DNA from: CBDBBY01 sp965203795
GTDB taxonomy: Bacteria; Pseudomonadota; Alphaproteobacteria; Rhodobacterales; Rhodobacteraceae
Reading direction: 5' to 3'
DNA length: 64,000 nucleotides
Assembly (NCBI GenBank): GCA_965203795.1
Contig: OZ241915.1
Coordinates: forward strand, 2,046,001-2,110,000
In this document: positions 52,151-61,725 of the stretch, piece after piece
How the letters are laid out: each line of letters opens with the position of its first letter
How positions within the stretch are numbered: position 1 is the stretch's first letter
The notes under the pieces: model-generated
What the model was told of the DNA's origin: nothing
Database searches by the model: none
The model's input: the letters and a program-made list of their open reading frames with translations, nothing else
Program-made: the position numbers and the translations under genes

Positions 52151-53398
52151 ATGCGAAAGTTCAAACTGAGCGCAGTTGCGGGCGCAGTGGCCGCCGTCTC
52201 GGCTTCCGGCGCTGCCGCCGGAGATGTCGAGGTACTCCATTGGTGGACGTCCGGCGGCGAAGCTGCCGCGCTGAACGTCCTCAAGCAGGACTTGGAAAGC
52301 AAAGGCATAGGCTGGCTCGACATGCCGGTCGCGGGCGGCGGCGGCGAGCAGGCCATGACGGTCCTGCGCGCCCGGGTAACGGCCGGCAACCCGCCGACCG
52401 CGGTCCAGATGCTAGGCTTCGACATTCTCGACTGGGCGGAGGAAGGCGCGCTTGCGGACCTGAACGCCGTCGCTGACGCCGAAGGCTGGGACGACGTCGT
52501 TCCCGGCGCATTGCAGTACTTCGCCAAGCACGACGGCAAGTGGATATCAGCGCCGGTCAACGTCCATTCGACGAACTGGGTCTGGGCGAACAAGTCGGTT
52601 CTCGACAATCTCGGGCTCGCGGTTCCGACGACTTGGGACGAGTTCGTGGCGGCGATGCAAGCCGTGCAGGATTCGGGGCTTACGGCGCTGGCCCACGGCG
52701 GCCAAGCGTGGCAGGAAGCGACGATTTTCGACGGCGTGGCGATGTCCGCCGGCGGGCCCGAATTCTACCAGGCCGCGTTCATCGACCTGGATGAGGGCGC
52801 CATCGGCTCGGACACGATGCTCGAAACGTTCAACCGCATGGAAGTCCTTCGCGGATTCGTCGACGAGAACTTCTCCGGACGCGACTGGAACCTCGCGTCT
52901 TCGATGGTCATCAACGGCGAGGCCGCGTTCCAGATCATGGGCGACTGGGCCAAGGGCGAGTTCATCAACGCCGGCAAGGTTCCCGGCACGGACTTCCTTT
53001 GCTTCCGCGTTCCCGGATCCGGCGGCACCGTAACCTTCAACTCGGACCAGTTCGCGATGTTCGGCGTCCAAGGAGACGCGGCGGTCGACCAGCAGCAGCT
53101 GGCCAGCTCGATCATGTCGCCGTCCTTCCAGTCCGCGTTCAACGTGGTCAAAGGCTCGGTGCCGGCGCGCACCGACGTGCCGAACGACGCGTTCGACGAC
53201 TGCGGCAAGAAGGGCATGGCCGATCTGGCGGCCGCGAACGAAAGCGGCAACCTGTTCGGCTCAATGGCGCACGGCCACGCGAACCGCGCGGCTGTCAAGA
53301 ACGCGTTCTACGATGTGATCACGGCGCACTTCAACGGCGAGTACGACTCGGAAACGGCAGTCGACGAGCTTGTGACCGCGATCTCGATCGCGCAGTAG
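52151..53398 (+). CDS. ABC sugar-binding protein, CUT1 glucose/mannose type
   Basis: 415 residues from ATG 52151 (GAGGAACACG upstream). Signal peptide MRKFKLSAVAGAVAAVSASGAAA, then GDVEVLHWWTSGGEAAALNVLKQDL, the standard opening of family-1 sugar-binding proteins of the glucose/mannose set. WLDMPVAGGGGEQAMTVLRARV, APVNVHSTNWVWANKSVLD and INGEAAFQIMGDWAKGEF are further hallmarks; the last contains tryptophans that stack on the sugar. Two permeases and one ATPase follow in the same direction, forming a complete importer. A perfect hairpin follows the stop. Confidence 0.9.
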   Translation: MRKFKLSAVAGAVAAVSASGAAAGDVEVLHWWTSGGEAAALNVLKQDLESKGIGWLDMPVAGGGGEQAMTVLRARVTAGNPPTAVQMLGFDILDWAEEGALADLNAVADAEGWDDVVPGALQYFAKHDGKWISAPVNVHSTNWVWANKSVLDNLGLAVPTTWDEFVAAMQAVQDSGLTALAHGGQAWQEATIFDGVAMSAGGPEFYQAAFIDLDEGAIGSDTMLETFNRMEVLRGFVDENFSGRDWNLASSMVINGEAAFQIMGDWAKGEFINAGKVPGTDFLCFRVPGSGGTVTFNSDQFAMFGVQGDAAVDQQQLASSIMSPSFQSAFNVVKGSVPARTDVPNDAFDDCGKKGMADLAAANESGNLFGSMAHGHANRAAVKNAFYDVITAHFNGEYDSETAVDELVTAISIAQ

Positions 53399-53416
53399 CC
53401 GCTTCAACCATTGCGG

Positions 53417-53444
53417 CGGGCCGGCCCCGGAAAGGGCCGGCCCG
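53417..53444 (+). terminator. Perfect 11-bp GC hairpin after the sugar-binding-protein gene
   Basis: CGGGCCGGCCC and GGGCCGGCCCG pair perfectly around CGGAAA, 18 bp past the stop and 31 bp before the permease GTG. There is no U-tract. Location fits an intra-operon attenuator or stability stem. Confidence 0.6.
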
Positions 53445-53474
53445 TCCGCGCGGCAGCCGGAACACCCAAGGCAC

Positions 53475-54362
53475 GTGCATCATTGGCGGCAACTGCTGCT
53501 GGCGCGGCGGGACTGGACGCCGGGGCTGGTCCTCGCGCCGTCGATCCTGCTGCTCATCGTATTCGTTTACGGCTTCATCCTTTTCACATTCTACCTTTCG
53601 TTCACTGACAGCAGGATTCTGCCGAGCTTCGGCTTCGTAGGGATCGAGAACTACTGGAAGCTCTTCCAGCTGCGGCACTGGTCGACCGCCGTCAGCAACC
53701 TCGCCGTGTTCGCGGTGCTCTACATCTCCATCAGCACGCTGATCGGACTGCTTCTGGCGATCTTCCTCGACCAGAAAATCCGGGGCGAAGGCGTGCTCCG
53801 CCCGATCTACCTGTATCCGATGGCGCTGAGCTTCATCGTGACGGGGACGGCTTGGAAGTGGTTCCTCGACCCGGGGATCGGCCTCGAGCACACCATGCAC
53901 CTTTGGGGCTGGGAGAGTTTCTCGTTCGACTGGATCAAGAACCGTGACTACGCGATCTACACGGTCGTGCTGGCGGCGGTCTGGCAGTCGTCCGGCTTCG
54001 TCATGGCGATGTTCCTCGCGGGGCTGCGCGGGATCGACAACGAAATCCTGCGCGCGGCGCAGATCGACGGCGCGTCGAACTGGAATCTCTACACGCGGAT
54101 CGTGCTGCCGCAACTCAGGCCGGCGTTCCTGTCCGCGATCGTGATCCTCGCGCATTTGGCGATCAAGTCTTACGACCTCGTGATCGCGCTCACGGGCGGC
54201 GGGCCGGGCCGGGCCACGGAGCTGCCCGCGACGTTCATGTACTCCTACACGTTCACCCGGAACCAGATGGGCATCGGCGCCTCGTCGGCCGTGATCATGC
54301 TCCTGACGATCGCGGCGATCATGGTGCCGTACCTGTACTCCGAGCTCCGGGAGAAGGAATGA
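53475..54362 (+). CDS. CUT1 sugar ABC permease, MalF/GtsB type
   Basis: 295 residues from GTG 53475. Six membrane spans, first at LAPSILLLIVFVYGFILFTFYLSF. The EAA loop EILRAAQIDGASNWNLYTRIVLPQL binds the ATPase, and the end GIGASSAVIMLLTIAAIMVPYLYSEL is typical. RPIYLYPMALSFIVTGTAWKW is characteristic of glucose/mannose-type importers. It overlaps the next gene as ATGA. Confidence 0.9.
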   Translation: MHHWRQLLLARRDWTPGLVLAPSILLLIVFVYGFILFTFYLSFTDSRILPSFGFVGIENYWKLFQLRHWSTAVSNLAVFAVLYISISTLIGLLLAIFLDQKIRGEGVLRPIYLYPMALSFIVTGTAWKWFLDPGIGLEHTMHLWGWESFSFDWIKNRDYAIYTVVLAAVWQSSGFVMAMFLAGLRGIDNEILRAAQIDGASNWNLYTRIVLPQLRPAFLSAIVILAHLAIKSYDLVIALTGGGPGRATELPATFMYSYTFTRNQMGIGASSAVIMLLTIAAIMVPYLYSELREKE

Positions 54363-55240
54363 TGGCCGCCTTGATGGACACTGCCGTTCGGACGGGGCGC
54401 ATCGCGAGGACGCTGATCTACCTGTTCCTTCTCCTGTTCGCCCTGTTCTACCTGCTCCCGTTCGCGGTGATGCTGGTGAATTCCGTGAAGCCGCTCAGCG
54501 AAATCCGCGAAGGGAACATGATCGCGCTTCCCCAGGTCTGGACGCTGGAGCCGTGGCTTGCGGCTTGGTCGACCGCCCAGATCGGCGTGGATCCCTCCGG
54601 GCTGAGTCCGTATTTCTGGAATTCGATCAAGATGGTGGTTCCGGCCGTCGCCATCTCGACCATTCTTGGCGCGTTCAACGGCTACGTGCTCACGAAATGG
54701 AGGTTCCGCGGCGACACGATCCTGTTCGGGTTCATGCTGTTCGCGTGCTTCATCCCGTTCCAGATCGTGCTCATCCCCATGGCGCGGATACTCGGCCTTG
54801 CGGGCCTGGCCGGATCGACGCCGGGGCTGGTCCTAGTGCATGTCGTCTACGGAATCGGCTTCACAACGCTGTATTTCAAGAACTACTACCAGGTGTTCCC
54901 GACCGAGCTCGTCCGCGCGGCGCAGATCGACGGGGCGGGCTTCTTCCGCATCTTCTGGCGGATCCTGCTCCCCTCCTCCGGGCCCATCATCGTCGTGTCG
55001 GTCATCTGGCAGTTCACCAACATCTGGAACGATTTCCTGTTCGGCGCCTCGTTCGCCGACCAGGACAGCCAGCCGATGACCGTGGCGCTGAACAATCTGG
55101 TCAGCTCCTCCACCGGCGTGAAGGAGTACAACGTCCATTTCGCCGGCGCCATCATGGCGGCGATGCCGACGCTGTTGGTCTACATCGTCGCCGGAAGGTA
55201 CTTCGTCCGCGGCTTGATGGCCGGCTCCGTGAAAGGATAG
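54359..55240 (+). CDS. CUT1 sugar ABC permease, MalG/GtsC type
   Basis: 293 residues. Six spans; the first is LIYLFLLLFALFYLLPFAVMLVNSVKP, the usual MalG-type start; EAA loop ELVRAAQIDGAGFFRIFWRILLP; end VAGRYFVRGLMAGSVKG is the standard C-terminus. An insert around STAQIGVDPSGLSPYFWNSIKM matches the glucose/mannose set. The ATPase gene starts four bases after the stop. Confidence 0.92.
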   Translation: MMAALMDTAVRTGRIARTLIYLFLLLFALFYLLPFAVMLVNSVKPLSEIREGNMIALPQVWTLEPWLAAWSTAQIGVDPSGLSPYFWNSIKMVVPAVAISTILGAFNGYVLTKWRFRGDTILFGFMLFACFIPFQIVLIPMARILGLAGLAGSTPGLVLVHVVYGIGFTTLYFKNYYQVFPTELVRAAQIDGAGFFRIFWRILLPSSGPIIVVSVIWQFTNIWNDFLFGASFADQDSQPMTVALNNLVSSSTGVKEYNVHFAGAIMAAMPTLLVYIVAGRYFVRGLMAGSVKG

Positions 55241-55243
55241 CGC

Positions 55244-56359
55244 ATGGGCTTCCTCGAAGTCAGGAACGTCTCGAAGAACTTCGGCGAGGTCGAAGTGCTG
55301 CACCAGGTCAGCCTTTCAGCCGGGCAAGGCGAATTCCTGGTGCTCGTCGGGCCGTCGGGATGCGGGAAATCCACGCTCCTGAACATGATCGCGGGCTTGG
55401 AATCCATAACCGACGGCGAAATATCCATTCGCGACCGGGTGGTGAACGATGTCCACCCTTCCAAGCGCAACATCGCCATGGTGTTCCAGTCCTACGCGCT
55501 CTACCCGAACATGTCCGTGGCGCAGAACATCACCTTCGGATTGGAGATGCACGGCGTTCCGCGCGCGGAGCGCGAGAGCGCGCTTCAGGACGTCGCCAAG
55601 CTTCTGCAGATCGAAGCGCTGCTCGACCGCAAGCCCAGGCAGCTTTCGGGCGGGCAGCGACAGCGCGTCGCCATGGGACGGGCCCTCGTGCGCAATCCCG
55701 ACGTGTTCCTGTTCGACGAGCCGCTCTCGAATCTCGACGCGAAGCTCAGAGTGGACATGCGCACCGAGATCAAGAAGCTTCACCAGTCGCTGGGATCGAC
55801 CATCGTGTACGTCACCCACGACCAGATCGAGGCGATGACGCTTTCGACAAGAATCGCGGTGATGAACGAGGGGAAGATCCAGCAGCTGGGCACGCCGCGC
55901 GATGTCTACGACTCCCCTTCGAACATTTTCGTCGCGACTTTCATGGGATCTCCGTCGATGAACCTGTTCACCGCGACGGCGAGCGCGGACGATAAAGGCG
56001 TGTACGCGGAAGCGGAAACCGGCGCCGGCGAAACCCTGCGGCTGCGAATGGCGGATCCCGGCTCCGCCCTGAGCAATTACGTCGGCAAGGAAATCACGGT
56101 GGGCATACGGCCGGAATCGATCTCCGACCCGGACGGAGCCGCCCGGGACGACGGGGCGTCCCAAGTCATGCGCAACCGCGCGATCGTCGTTGAGCCGGCC
56201 GGCGCGGACACGTTCGCGACCTGCTTGATCGGCGGCAAGGAGTGCGTGGCCCGGGTCCGGGCGGATGCGGACATTCGGCCCGGCGAGATTGCCGAATTCT
56301 CTGTCAAGTCGGACAAGGCGATTCCGTTCGATTCGAAGACCGGCGAACGGATCGCGTAA
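55244..56359 (+). CDS. CUT1 sugar ABC ATPase, UgpC/MsmX type
   Basis: 371 residues. Walker A GPSGCGKS, Q-loop VFQSYALYPNMSV, signature LSGGQRQRVAMGRALV, Walker B VFLFDEPLSNLDAKLR, switch YVTHDQIEAM. The C-terminal part is a MOP/TOBE-like regulatory domain with GIRPESISD. Such ATPases often serve several sugar importers. It closes the sugar importer operon, 93 bp before the CoA-transferase gene. Confidence 0.92.
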   Translation: MGFLEVRNVSKNFGEVEVLHQVSLSAGQGEFLVLVGPSGCGKSTLLNMIAGLESITDGEISIRDRVVNDVHPSKRNIAMVFQSYALYPNMSVAQNITFGLEMHGVPRAERESALQDVAKLLQIEALLDRKPRQLSGGQRQRVAMGRALVRNPDVFLFDEPLSNLDAKLRVDMRTEIKKLHQSLGSTIVYVTHDQIEAMTLSTRIAVMNEGKIQQLGTPRDVYDSPSNIFVATFMGSPSMNLFTATASADDKGVYAEAETGAGETLRLRMADPGSALSNYVGKEITVGIRPESISDPDGAARDDGASQVMRNRAIVVEPAGADTFATCLIGGKECVARVRADADIRPGEIAEFSVKSDKAIPFDSKTGERIA

Positions 56360-56451
56360 GGAATTGTTCGCTGACGCGGCGCTTTCGTCGGAAGCGCCGC
56401 GCGGCGGGCGGGGATAGCGAGTCGATTTTTGCTGACGAGGTTCGGACGACA

Positions 56452-58035
56452 ATGACGAAGACGACAACCGCCCGGAACGCCGTCGCCGATATCAAGAACA
56501 ATGCTGTAATCGCCGTCAATTCGTCCAGCGGACTGTGCTGTCCCGACGCGGTTCTGAGGGCCTTGGGCGAGCGATTCGACCAAGAAGGCGGCCCCCGCGG
56601 GCTGACGGCGGTCCACCCGATCGCGGCCGGAGACCTGTTCGGAACGCCGGGTGTCGACCACATCGCCAAGCCCGGCCTGCTGGCGGCGATCATCGGCGGA
56701 TCCTATCCGTCTGGCCCTTCCTCCGCGGAGCAGCCTTTGATCTGGGGAATGGTGTCTCGGAACGAGCTCGCCGCCTACAACGTCCCCTCGGGGATCATAT
56801 TTGACATGCTCCGGGAAGGCGCGGCGAAGCGCCCGGGCGTTCTCACGGAAGTCGGGATGGGCACGTTCGCCGATCCGGACCTAGAAGGCTGTGCGATGAA
56901 CGCCGCCGCGCGCGAACGCCCCATTGTTCGGCGCGAGACGTTCGATGGCAAGGAATGGCTTTATTTCCAGGCGGTGCGTCCGGATGCCGCGATCATCCGC
57001 GCTTCGATCGGGGACGAGCGCGGAAACCTCTGCTTCGACCGCGAAGGAGCGTATCTGGGCGCGCTCGAAATGGCGCTCGCCGCGAGGAACACGGGCGGGA
57101 AGGTGATCGCGCAGGTTCGGCACGTCGCAAAGAACGGCACAATCAAGCCACACGATGTCCATGTGCCGGGGGTGCTTGTGGATGCGGTCGTGGAAGCGCC
57201 GGACATGCTGCAGACGACGGCAACGGATTACGATCCGGCCATATCCGGCGAGCTCTCCAGGCCGCTTGACAGCTTCGAGGTTCCCGAGTTCGGGGTCGGC
57301 AAGGTCATTGCCCGCAGAGTCGCCTGCGAACTGCGGAGCGGCTGGTCGGTCAACATCGGCTTCGGCGTGTCCGCGAACGTTCCCAGGATACTGCTGGAGG
57401 AGGGCCTCCACGGCTCCGTGACCTGGGTGATCGAGCAAGGCGCCGTCGGCGGCCTGCCGCTGCTCGGCTTCAAGTTCGGCTGCTCCGCGAACGCTGAAGC
57501 GTTCGTTCCGGCGCCGCAGCAATTCTGCTACTTCCAGGCGGGCGGCTTCGACGCGGCACTGCTGTCGTTCCTCGAAATCGGCTCGAACGGGTCCGTGAAC
57601 GTCTCGCGCCTCCCGTCGAAGCCTCACAGAACCGCGGGAGCGGGCGGCATAATCGACATCACGGCAAGGGCGAAGAAGCTGGTGTTCTCCGGGAATTTCG
57701 ACGTCGGCTCCGAAGCGCGCATCGAGAACGGCGGCCTGCGCATCGCCAAGGAGGGAAAGCTTCCGAAATTCGTCGACCGCGTGAACCAGGTTTCCTTCTC
57801 CGGTCCCCGCGCGCTCGCGCAGGGCCAGGACGTCACTTACGTGACGGAACGCTGCGTCATGAAGCTTGCGGGCCGCGGCCTCGTCGTCACCGAAATCGCG
57901 CCGGGCCTCGATTTGCAGCGCGACGTCATCGATCGCTGCGAGTCGACCGTCTTCACGGACGGCCCGCCGGCCTTGATGGACCCAGCGCTGTTCCGGCCGG
58001 AAACCATGGGTCTGACGCTCGGCGGCGCGGCGTGA
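56452..58035 (+). CDS. Family-1 acyl-CoA:carboxylate CoA-transferase (propionate/3-oxoacid CoA-transferase type)
   Basis: 527 residues from ATG 56452. It is a fused alpha-beta CoA-transferase: the N-terminal half has AVIAVNSSSGLCCPDAVLRALGERF and GSYPSGP, the C-terminal half SGWSVNIGFGVSANVPRIL. The catalytic glutamate is predicted as Glu328 in WVIEQGAVGGLP, where it makes the covalent glutamyl-CoA intermediate; PCT and SCOT proteins read similarly (E-x-G). Such enzymes move CoA between short-chain acids. It follows the sugar importer but need not share its function; with the next SDR it may form a separate unit. Confidence 0.85.
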   Translation: MTKTTTARNAVADIKNNAVIAVNSSSGLCCPDAVLRALGERFDQEGGPRGLTAVHPIAAGDLFGTPGVDHIAKPGLLAAIIGGSYPSGPSSAEQPLIWGMVSRNELAAYNVPSGIIFDMLREGAAKRPGVLTEVGMGTFADPDLEGCAMNAAARERPIVRRETFDGKEWLYFQAVRPDAAIIRASIGDERGNLCFDREGAYLGALEMALAARNTGGKVIAQVRHVAKNGTIKPHDVHVPGVLVDAVVEAPDMLQTTATDYDPAISGELSRPLDSFEVPEFGVGKVIARRVACELRSGWSVNIGFGVSANVPRILLEEGLHGSVTWVIEQGAVGGLPLLGFKFGCSANAEAFVPAPQQFCYFQAGGFDAALLSFLEIGSNGSVNVSRLPSKPHRTAGAGGIIDITARAKKLVFSGNFDVGSEARIENGGLRIAKEGKLPKFVDRVNQVSFSGPRALAQGQDVTYVTERCVMKLAGRGLVVTEIAPGLDLQRDVIDRCESTVFTDGPPALMDPALFRPETMGLTLGGAA

Positions 58036-58111
58036 ATCGCAGCGCACGAACCGAAGGCGCCGCCGGACGCGGCGCAATGCCAATGCCAATGCCGGCGGGA
58101 ACGCCGACGCG

Positions 58112-58882
58112 ATGAGCGGGCAAGCGGCTCTCGTGACTGGCGCGGCGCGAGGCATCGGCCTCGGCGCCGCGACGGCGCTGGCGCGCCGGGGATTCCGCCT
58201 TGCCTTGAACGACCGCGTTTCCGACGCGGCGCTGGAGGAAGCGGTCGAAGCCGCGAAGGCCGCCGGGGCGAATTGCATGGCAATGCCGTTCGACGTGACC
58301 GATCTTGGCGCTCACCGGCAAGCCATCGAGGCGGCCGAAGCGGAAATCGGCCCCCTTACGACCCTTGTCAACAATGCCGGGGTCGGCGTCATGAACCGCG
58401 GCGACCCGCTTGATGTGACCGAAGCCAGCTGGGACCGGTGCCACGCGACCAACGCGAAGGCGCTGTTCTTCCTCTGCCAGGCGTTCGCCAGAGCGGCGCT
58501 GTCCAGGCTCCGGGACTCCGATGCCTTCCATTCGATTGTGAACGTGACGTCGTCGAACGCCGTCGCCGTCGCGGAGCCGAGATCGGAATACTGCGCGTCC
58601 AAAGCCGCCGCGGCGATGGTTTCGAAGGCCTTCGCCGTCCGCCTTGGACGGGAAGGCATCGCGGTCTACGATGTCCAGCCGGGACTGATCGACACCGACA
58701 TGACTGCCTCCGTGATCGAGCAGTACGCAAATCGGGCCGAAAACGGCCTGACGCTCATCCGCAGGATAGGAACCCCCCACGAAATCGGAGAGCTCATCGC
58801 GAACCTCGCAGCCGGGGCGCTGCCTTATACCACCGGCCAAGCGATCTCCGCGGATGCCGGCATGCTCGTCCCGCGCTTCTGA
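58112..58882 (+). CDS. SDR oxidoreductase (3-ketoacyl-reductase-like)
   Basis: 256 residues. Cofactor loop ALVTGAARGIGLGAATALARRG, DVTD, TLVNNAGVGVMNRGDPLD, serine in NVTSSNAVAVAEPRSEYCASKAAAAMV with catalytic Y-x-x-x-K, and PGLIDTDMT. It is closest in style to sugar or ketoacyl reductases of the FabG branch. The short C-terminus (QAISADAGMLVPRF) is the standard ending. The substrate is unknown. It precedes a sugar importer, so a sugar or polyol substrate is possible. Confidence 0.83.
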   Translation: MSGQAALVTGAARGIGLGAATALARRGFRLALNDRVSDAALEEAVEAAKAAGANCMAMPFDVTDLGAHRQAIEAAEAEIGPLTTLVNNAGVGVMNRGDPLDVTEASWDRCHATNAKALFFLCQAFARAALSRLRDSDAFHSIVNVTSSNAVAVAEPRSEYCASKAAAAMVSKAFAVRLGREGIAVYDVQPGLIDTDMTASVIEQYANRAENGLTLIRRIGTPHEIGELIANLAAGALPYTTGQAISADAGMLVPRF

Positions 58883-58896
58883 GCGGTTGGCTTCCG

Positions 58897-58925
58897 TTGA
58901 CAGCAATTGGCCCCCAATCTAACAA
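58897..58925 (+). promoter_or_regulatory. Candidate promoter upstream of the Rbs-type importer
   Basis: A consensus -35 TTGACA at 58897-58902 is followed about 17 bp later by TAACAA, a weak -10. Between them ATTGGCCCCCAAT (58905-58917) forms a small 5-bp inverted repeat. The region is AT-richer than its flanks and lies 137 bp before the permease start. A by-eye proposal only. Confidence 0.35.
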
Positions 58926-59061
58926 TCTAAGTAACTGGATGGTGCAAAATTCGTTCCGGTCGAATGAACGGAGCGCCCGCGGGTGCTGATCCGCCCGGAT
59001 TGAGTGGGATTTCCGCATTGCTGAAACGGCGAATACTTGACGCGGCCAGCGCAGGATTGGC

Positions 59062-60081
59062 TTGAGCGGCCCGATGGCGGAGGATTCAACCAACGGCGGC
59101 CGTGAAGGCTTCCTGCATTCGATCTTCGAAGCGGTTTGGCGGCGAAAACGCGCGCTCGCCCCGGTCGCCGTTCTGGTGCTGCTGTGCGCCGTGATCGCCG
59201 TCCTGAATCAGCGGTTCATCGACCCGTGGAATCTGGTGCGGCTGCTCAACTCGGCCTCCGTCCTGATCGTGCTCACGATGGGCGCCACGTTCATAATCAT
59301 TCTCGGAAGCATCGATTTGTCGCTGGAAGGCGTGCTGGCGATCTGCGCCGTCCTCGTGTCGATACTCGTTGCGAACAACCTGACTGCGATGGATGTCGGA
59401 TTCTTCGCCGTTCCCGCGGCGATCGCCCTGGGCGCGGCGATCGGGGCGGTCAACGGCGTAACCCACGTCAAGCTCAAAACACCTTCGTTCATGGCGACGC
59501 TCGGAATCGGATTCGTCTGCGTGGGCATAGCGACAGCCTATCTCCAAGGCGACACGGTCCGGATAGCGGACAAAGTGTTCCGCGGAATGGCTCTTGAACG
59601 GTTTTTCGGAATCCCGGCCGGCGTCTGGATCGCCGCCGCAGCGGTTCTGGTCGCGTATTTCATACAGGAGCGTACCCGGGTCGGTCGATGGCTCTACGCT
59701 TTGGGCGGCGACGAGGCGACGGCAAGCCAGGCCGGCGTTCCGATCGAGCGGACGAGGATAATCGCGTTCGCCATCGCGGGCGCGTTCTACGGCCTTGCGG
59801 GAGCGATGGCCGCCGCGCAGCTTGGCCAAGGCCACGCCCTGATCGGCCAAGGACGGCTGTTCACGACGATCACGGCCGTCGTCGTCGGCGGAACGGCCCT
59901 TTCCGGCGGCGTCGGCTCGGTGCTGAATTCCGTCATCGGGGTCATGATCGTCGTGGTCCTCTCGAACGGCATGATCCTCATGGGGATTTCGCCCTTCGTG
60001 CAGATGGGCGTGCAGGGCGTTCTCATCATCATCGCGGTCGCGCTCGCGCTTGACCGGTCGCGGCTCAGGATCGTGAAATGA
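59062..60081 (+). CDS. CUT2 sugar ABC permease, RbsC type (first)
   Basis: 339 residues from TTG 59062, which follows AGGA; ATG 59074 four codons later is also possible. About eight spans. RbsC features are VLTMGATFIIILGSIDLSLEGVLAICAV, VNGVTHVKLKTPSFMATLGIGF, the coupling region YALGGDEATASQAGVPIERTRI and GGTALSGGVGSVLNSVIG. It forms, with the second permease at 61726-62676, a probable heterodimeric channel, whereas E. coli RbsC is a homodimer. The ATPase gene follows after 31 bp. Confidence 0.9.
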   Translation: MSGPMAEDSTNGGREGFLHSIFEAVWRRKRALAPVAVLVLLCAVIAVLNQRFIDPWNLVRLLNSASVLIVLTMGATFIIILGSIDLSLEGVLAICAVLVSILVANNLTAMDVGFFAVPAAIALGAAIGAVNGVTHVKLKTPSFMATLGIGFVCVGIATAYLQGDTVRIADKVFRGMALERFFGIPAGVWIAAAAVLVAYFIQERTRVGRWLYALGGDEATASQAGVPIERTRIIAFAIAGAFYGLAGAMAAAQLGQGHALIGQGRLFTTITAVVVGGTALSGGVGSVLNSVIGVMIVVVLSNGMILMGISPFVQMGVQGVLIIIAVALALDRSRLRIVK

Positions 60082-60112
60082 CCCGCGCCTCCCATGGATC
60101 CCGGGCCTCGGC

Positions 60113-61624
60113 ATGACCGCCGTGCTTGAAGTGCGGAACGCCACGAAGTCGTTCCCGGGCGTCAAGGCGCTGGACGACGTTTCCTTGGAAATCCGGAAGA
60201 ACGAGGTGGTCGGGCTGATCGGCGAGAACGGGGCGGGCAAGTCCACCCTGCTCAAGATTCTGAACGGCGTGTACCAGGCCGAGGCCGGCGACATCCGCAT
60301 CAACGGGAAGCCGACGCGCATAAAGGGCCCGAGGGACGCGTTCGACCACGGCATCGCCATGGTGTTCCAGGAGCAGTCGATCCTTCCGGTGCTGACGGTT
60401 GCCGAGAACATCTTTCTGGGCCGCGAAACCGAATTCATGCGCTGGGGCGTGCTCGACAAGGCGGCGATGAACCGGGCCGCCAAAATCGAGCTAGAAAAGG
60501 TCCATTTGGATATCAGCCCGTCGGCGATCTGCGATGATCTCACCTTCGCGGACAGGCAGATGGTCGAGATAGCGAAGGCGATTTCGCTCGACACCCGCAT
60601 TGACGGCGACATCGTCGTGCTGCTGGACGAGCCGACGTCGGTCCTTGAGTCGAAGGAAATCGACGTGCTGTTCCGCATTGTGGAGGAGCTGAAGGACCGG
60701 GCCGCCTTCGTCTTCATCTCGCACCGGATCGACGAGGTGCTGCGGCTGTGCAATCGCGTCTATGTCATGAGGGACGGCAAGGTCGTCTCCGAAACGCCGT
60801 CGTCCGATGTGTCGATCAGCCGCCTGCACGAGCTGATGGTCGGGCGCGCGCTCCATCACGAGTACTACCGCGAGGCGAAACAGGGCGATCCGCAGCCGGA
60901 GGTCGCGATGGAGGCGGTCGGCCTGTGCTCGCGGGCGGGGTTCCGCGACGTTTCGTTCGAACTGCGGAAAGGCGAGATCCTCGGCATCGCGGGCGTCATC
61001 GGATCCGGCCGGGAAGCGCTCGCCAGATGCCTGGCCGGACTTGCGCCGATCGACTCCGGCACCCTTAAGATCGGCGGCGTGGCCAAGAGCTTCAGGGGGC
61101 CTTCCGAAGCCGTCGCCTCGGGGATCGGGTATCTTCCGCGCGAGCGCAGAACGGAAGGCGTCGTTACCGGCGCTCCCGTCGTGGAGAACATGACCATGCC
61201 CGCCTTGGCGGAATTCTCGAGCGCCGGCGTCATCCAGCGCGGCCGAGAGCGTTCGGTCGTGCAGGACTGGATCCGGAAGCTCAGCGTCAAGACCCCTTCG
61301 CCGGACACGCTCGCCGGATCGCTTTCCGGCGGCAACCAGCAGAAGGTCGTTCTTTCGAAGTGGAGGATTGCAGGCTCGCACATTGTGGTTCTCGACCACC
61401 CGACGCGAGGCATCGACGTCGGGGCGAAAGAGGACGTCTACGAGCTGATCCGCGGCATGACGGCCGAAGGCCTTTCAATCGTTCTTCTCGCCGACACCTT
61501 GGAAGAGGTGATCGGGCTGAGCCACAAGATCATCGTCATGCGCAACGGCAAGGAATCCGCGCGGTTCGATGCGCCTCCCGGGACCAAGCCGAGTCAGGTC
61601 GACCTGATCGCGCACATGGTCTGA
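60113..61624 (+). CDS. CUT2 sugar ABC ATPase, RbsA type (double domain)
   Basis: 503 residues. First half: Walker A GENGAGKST, FADRQMVEIAKAISL in the signature region, Walker B VVLLDEPTSVLESKE. Second half: GVIGSGREALARCLAG, a degenerate Walker A usual in RbsA; signature LSGGNQQKVVLSKW; Walker B VVLDHPTRGIDVGAKED, in which the catalytic glutamate is replaced by histidine. The second site is therefore probably inactive for hydrolysis, as known for this family. Its gene lies between two permease genes. Confidence 0.9.
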   Translation: MTAVLEVRNATKSFPGVKALDDVSLEIRKNEVVGLIGENGAGKSTLLKILNGVYQAEAGDIRINGKPTRIKGPRDAFDHGIAMVFQEQSILPVLTVAENIFLGRETEFMRWGVLDKAAMNRAAKIELEKVHLDISPSAICDDLTFADRQMVEIAKAISLDTRIDGDIVVLLDEPTSVLESKEIDVLFRIVEELKDRAAFVFISHRIDEVLRLCNRVYVMRDGKVVSETPSSDVSISRLHELMVGRALHHEYYREAKQGDPQPEVAMEAVGLCSRAGFRDVSFELRKGEILGIAGVIGSGREALARCLAGLAPIDSGTLKIGGVAKSFRGPSEAVASGIGYLPRERRTEGVVTGAPVVENMTMPALAEFSSAGVIQRGRERSVVQDWIRKLSVKTPSPDTLAGSLSGGNQQKVVLSKWRIAGSHIVVLDHPTRGIDVGAKEDVYELIRGMTAEGLSIVLLADTLEEVIGLSHKIIVMRNGKESARFDAPPGTKPSQVDLIAHMV

Positions 61625-61725
61625 CAAGGCGGCATGGCTATGGATACGAAGCAAGCAGGAGGCGGATGCCCGCGCGCGGCGGCGCGCGAACGGCCGCTTG
61701 CGGCTGAGTCCGCAGGAGTTGCGCG